In this document: piece after piece, positions 62,315 to 64,000 of the stretch
How positions within the stretch are numbered: position 1 is the first letter of the stretch
Layout: each line of letters begins with the position of its first letter
Assembly (NCBI GenBank): GCA_045599035.1
Contig: JAZRVI010000027.1
Span: 61,518-125,517 of the forward strand
Direction: 5' to 3'
Source of the DNA: CATZDY01 sp045599035
Lineage (GTDB): Bacteria > Bacillota > Desulfotomaculia > Desulfotomaculales > Desulfocucumaceae
Length of the DNA stretch: 64,000 nt
The notes under the pieces: model-generated
Databases searched by the model: none
What the model saw: the letters and a program-made list of their open reading frames with translations, nothing else
Told to the model about the DNA's origin: nothing
Translations under genes and position numbers: made by a program

Positions 62315-63253
62315 TTAGATGTCATAGGCTGCTGGGATAGCAGTCTTTTCCCATTCATCGTATGTTATACTTTTATTCCATAAAAACTGAAATTCAATTC
62401 TGTAAGCTTCATATTCGTGAGCAGTATTCAATACTTGTCTGAATGGATTAAATTTTCTTACCGGTGATGCTCCTCCGTATGTATAACCAATTAGTAAAGC
62501 TTTTGCTGAACCGTCTTCAAATTCCACAATATATGTTTGGTGTAAAATTGGATAATCAACTAAAATACGCACTTTAAGATTAGGAGACTGGAGTTCATAT
62601 TGATACCATTTGTCAAAAGTACCTTCAACATTTATGAGATCCAGCTTCCTTGGAGGATCACGCATTGCAAGATAAATTTCTCTCATTGCTGGTGTCATAG
62701 GATTTACGATAACTTGTATTTCTATTTCATCGGAGAATAATTGTTTTAATAAATCGTACTTTTCATCATTATTAAACCAGGAACAGCCTGTCTGGGCGGA
62801 CAACTTTACGCATTTGATTGGTGAACTATAATCAAAACATAATTGGAAAAATTGCACAGTTGAAATATAATGATTATTGGAATCAGGCATCATTGATTGT
62901 TGGTTATCGTATTTCAGACTAGCAGCGATCTTGGTTGTCAGATTAGCAACAATTATCGTTCGTATATCACCGTTAGAAAACCCTTCTAGCTCGGGAAACC
63001 ATTTTTTCATTAGTGAATAGAACTTATTCTTATCGTTATCGCAAAAGTCTTTTGTGAAATTCTTTATGAAGGTATCAACATCTGCTTCCGTGGTTCTCAC
63101 TTGACTTGTTTTTCTTCGATAGAATCCTTTTGCACCTTTATAGATCAATTTATCAAAATCACAGCTTCGTAATTTTTTGTTCATCTGCTTTAATTTACTC
63201 TCTATATAACTAAGATTTAGTCCTTCAATTCGGAATGCTTCATGCAGATCCAT
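62315..63253 (-). CDS. Unrecognised AT-rich protein
   Basis: 312 residues with no domain I can name. No signal peptide or membrane helix. The C-terminal half is rich in beta-type sequence (LKVRILVDYPILHQTYIVEF, EFQFLWNKSITYDEWEK). A middle part (EIEIQVIVNPM, MREIYLAMRD) faintly recalls phospholipase-D-like repeat proteins, but there is no HKD motif. Codon use is more AT-rich than the neighbours, and the gene lies between a terminator and repeat-rich sequence, suggesting transfer. GGAG about 8 bp before ATG 63253 is the ribosome site. Confidence 0.45.
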   Translation of the reverse strand: MDLHEAFRIEGLNLSYIESKLKQMNKKLRSCDFDKLIYKGAKGFYRRKTSQVRTTEADVDTFIKNFTKDFCDNDKNKFYSLMKKWFPELEGFSNGDIRTIIVANLTTKIAASLKYDNQQSMMPDSNNHYISTVQFFQLCFDYSSPIKCVKLSAQTGCSWFNNDEKYDLLKQLFSDEIEIQVIVNPMTPAMREIYLAMRDPPRKLDLINVEGTFDKWYQYELQSPNLKVRILVDYPILHQTYIVEFEDGSAKALLIGYTYGGASPVRKFNPFRQVLNTAHEYEAYRIEFQFLWNKSITYDEWEKTAIPAAYDI

Positions 63254-63639
63254 TTAATCAACTCCAAATTTAATCTTAATTTGTCTGGAATCTTAATCTG
63301 TCTGGTAAACAAATTTAATTTATTTTAGCATAAGTTTCATCATATAACAATAGATAACCTTAAAAAGATAACCTTAAAAATGCCCGATTGATCGCATTTA
63401 GGCACATTCGGTCAAATAGGACATTTTGAGCCAATAAAAATGACCGATTTGACCGATTGACCGAAAGATTGGCTAAAAAATTGACATTGGTTTATCCAAA
63501 ATTCTCTGTTAAGATAAAATCATATTATATTTTGCTGTTTATACAAAAGAAGGGGGTAATAATTATGTGGTAGCCTTTAACCAGCGGAGAGTACATTCAA
63601 TAATAAGTAGAGTATCAATCAAAAAGAAAGGAGAAGTAA
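63254..63639 (+). promoter_or_regulatory. Repeat-rich region upstream of the SLH gene
   Basis: 386 bp without a gene. It has two tandem pairs: AATCTTAATTTGTCTGG at 63272-63288 and a near copy at 63289-63305, and a perfect 14-bp pair AGATAACCTTAAAA at 63352-63365 and 63366-63379. An inverted pair TCGGTCAAAT (63408-63417) and ATTTGACCGA (63447-63456) is followed by GACCGATTGACCGA. TTGACA at about 63480 has no well-placed -10. The pattern looks like an operator cluster, but no regulator is known. Confidence 0.5.
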
Positions 63640-64000
63640 AATGTCCAAAAAAGTTATATCAGTTATTTTAACAATATGCCTATTAGCCGTTGCTTTTAGT
63701 CCCAGTCTAGTTTTTGCCGCTCAGACGACGGACTTCAATCAACATTGGGCTGCTGACAGTATTGATTATCTGCTTGATGAAAATATCATTCAGGGCTACG
63801 GGAATGATCCCAACTCTATTATTGTTAGGCCGAACGATCCGATCAGCCGGGCAGAATTTGCGGTAGTCATCAACAAAGCCTTTAATTATACCAAGGCGGA
63901 GGGAAGCAATTTCCCTGATGTCCCAGAAGGAGCCTGGTTCGCAAATGATTTAAAAATTGCTAAAACTTTTGGTTATTTTAAAGGGGACAGCAATGGACTG
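63640..64000 (+). CDS. Secreted SLH-domain protein (partial, runs off window)
   Basis: The first 120 codons are in the window. A signal peptide (VISVILTICLLAVAFSPSLVFA) is followed by an SLH domain starting FNQHWAADSIDYLLDENIIQG and continuing with the RAEFAVVINKAF motif, then the start of a second SLH domain (NFPDVPEGAWFANDL). It is a cell-wall-anchored surface protein; the rest of its sequence is unknown. AAAGGAGA 6 bp before ATG 63640 is a strong ribosome site. It is the closest relative in the window of the broken fragment at 35365-35547. Confidence 0.9.

Noticed and set aside
62315..63253. A phospholipase-D-type defence nuclease
   Set aside because: Faint resemblance only; no HKD motif is present, so the function is left open.

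Overview
The window is about 64 kb of chromosome from a spore-forming, probably anaerobic Firmicute of the class Clostridia, with a flavour of the Peptococcaceae and their relatives. The evidence is: sporulation genes (spoIIGA-sigE, spoIIP, spoIVA, spoIVFA-spoIVFB), a ferredoxin-dependent 2-oxoacid oxidoreductase operon, a T-box riboswitch, the rapZ-yvcK-whiA cluster, an argCJBDFGH operon with AhrC/ArgR-type boxes, strong AGGAGG ribosome sites and many TTG starts. The species cannot be named from sequence alone.

Layout. Bases 1-7100 hold the end of a division and cell-wall cluster: murG (cut by the window edge), murC, murB, murA, ftsQ/divIB, ftsZ. 7100-8760 is the spoIIGA-sigE pair. 8760-10620 holds an insertion-sequence remnant and an S-layer protein with two chagasin-like inhibitor repeats. 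10730-18280 is rpoB-rpoC. 18284-25084, on the minus strand, holds a peptidase, a ferredoxin oxidoreductase operon with a P-loop ATPase and an MraY-like membrane protein, and rarA. 25218-26512 is an ECF sigma factor with a probable anti-sigma factor. rpsO (minus) and rapZ-yvcK-whiA follow, then pgk-tpiA-gpmI (30561-34057).

34060-35760 is an accessory patch: a palindrome, a secreted copper-amine-oxidase-N-like protein, a broken SLH gene and a 58-bp CTGT repeat placed between a promoter and a terminator. 35890-40390 is a leucine-type T-box controlling an acyl-CoA ligase and leuS. A secreted transglutaminase-like protein and a DUF2953 protein follow. 43410-51419 is the arginine operon, facing aroF across a shared promoter region. 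A class III Fic protein, DUF1614-spoIIP, an NlpC/P60 hydrolase, spoIVA, a regulator and small membrane proteins, a thymidylate-synthase-like protein, spoIVFA-spoIVFB and a NYN protein come next. The window ends with an AT-rich orphan gene and the start of an SLH protein.

Themes. Several genes act together in sporulation: SpoIIGA activates SigE, SpoIIP works in engulfment, SpoIVA in coat assembly, and SpoIVFA/SpoIVFB in sigma-K activation. Decayed IS200/IS605 TnpB pieces lie at 2316-2781, about 8774-9297 and 55840-56040, with a possible related end at 34217-34257. Two of them appear to have rewritten the C-termini of neighbouring genes (murC and the S-layer inhibitor protein). No intact transposase, CRISPR array, tRNA or rRNA gene was seen. 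I found no clearly new multi-gene system. The best leads are the T-box-controlled acyl-CoA ligase/leuS operon, the repeat-containing small transcript at 35573-35754, the tandem inhibitor domains on an S-layer anchor, and the thymidylate-synthase-like protein beside spoIVF.
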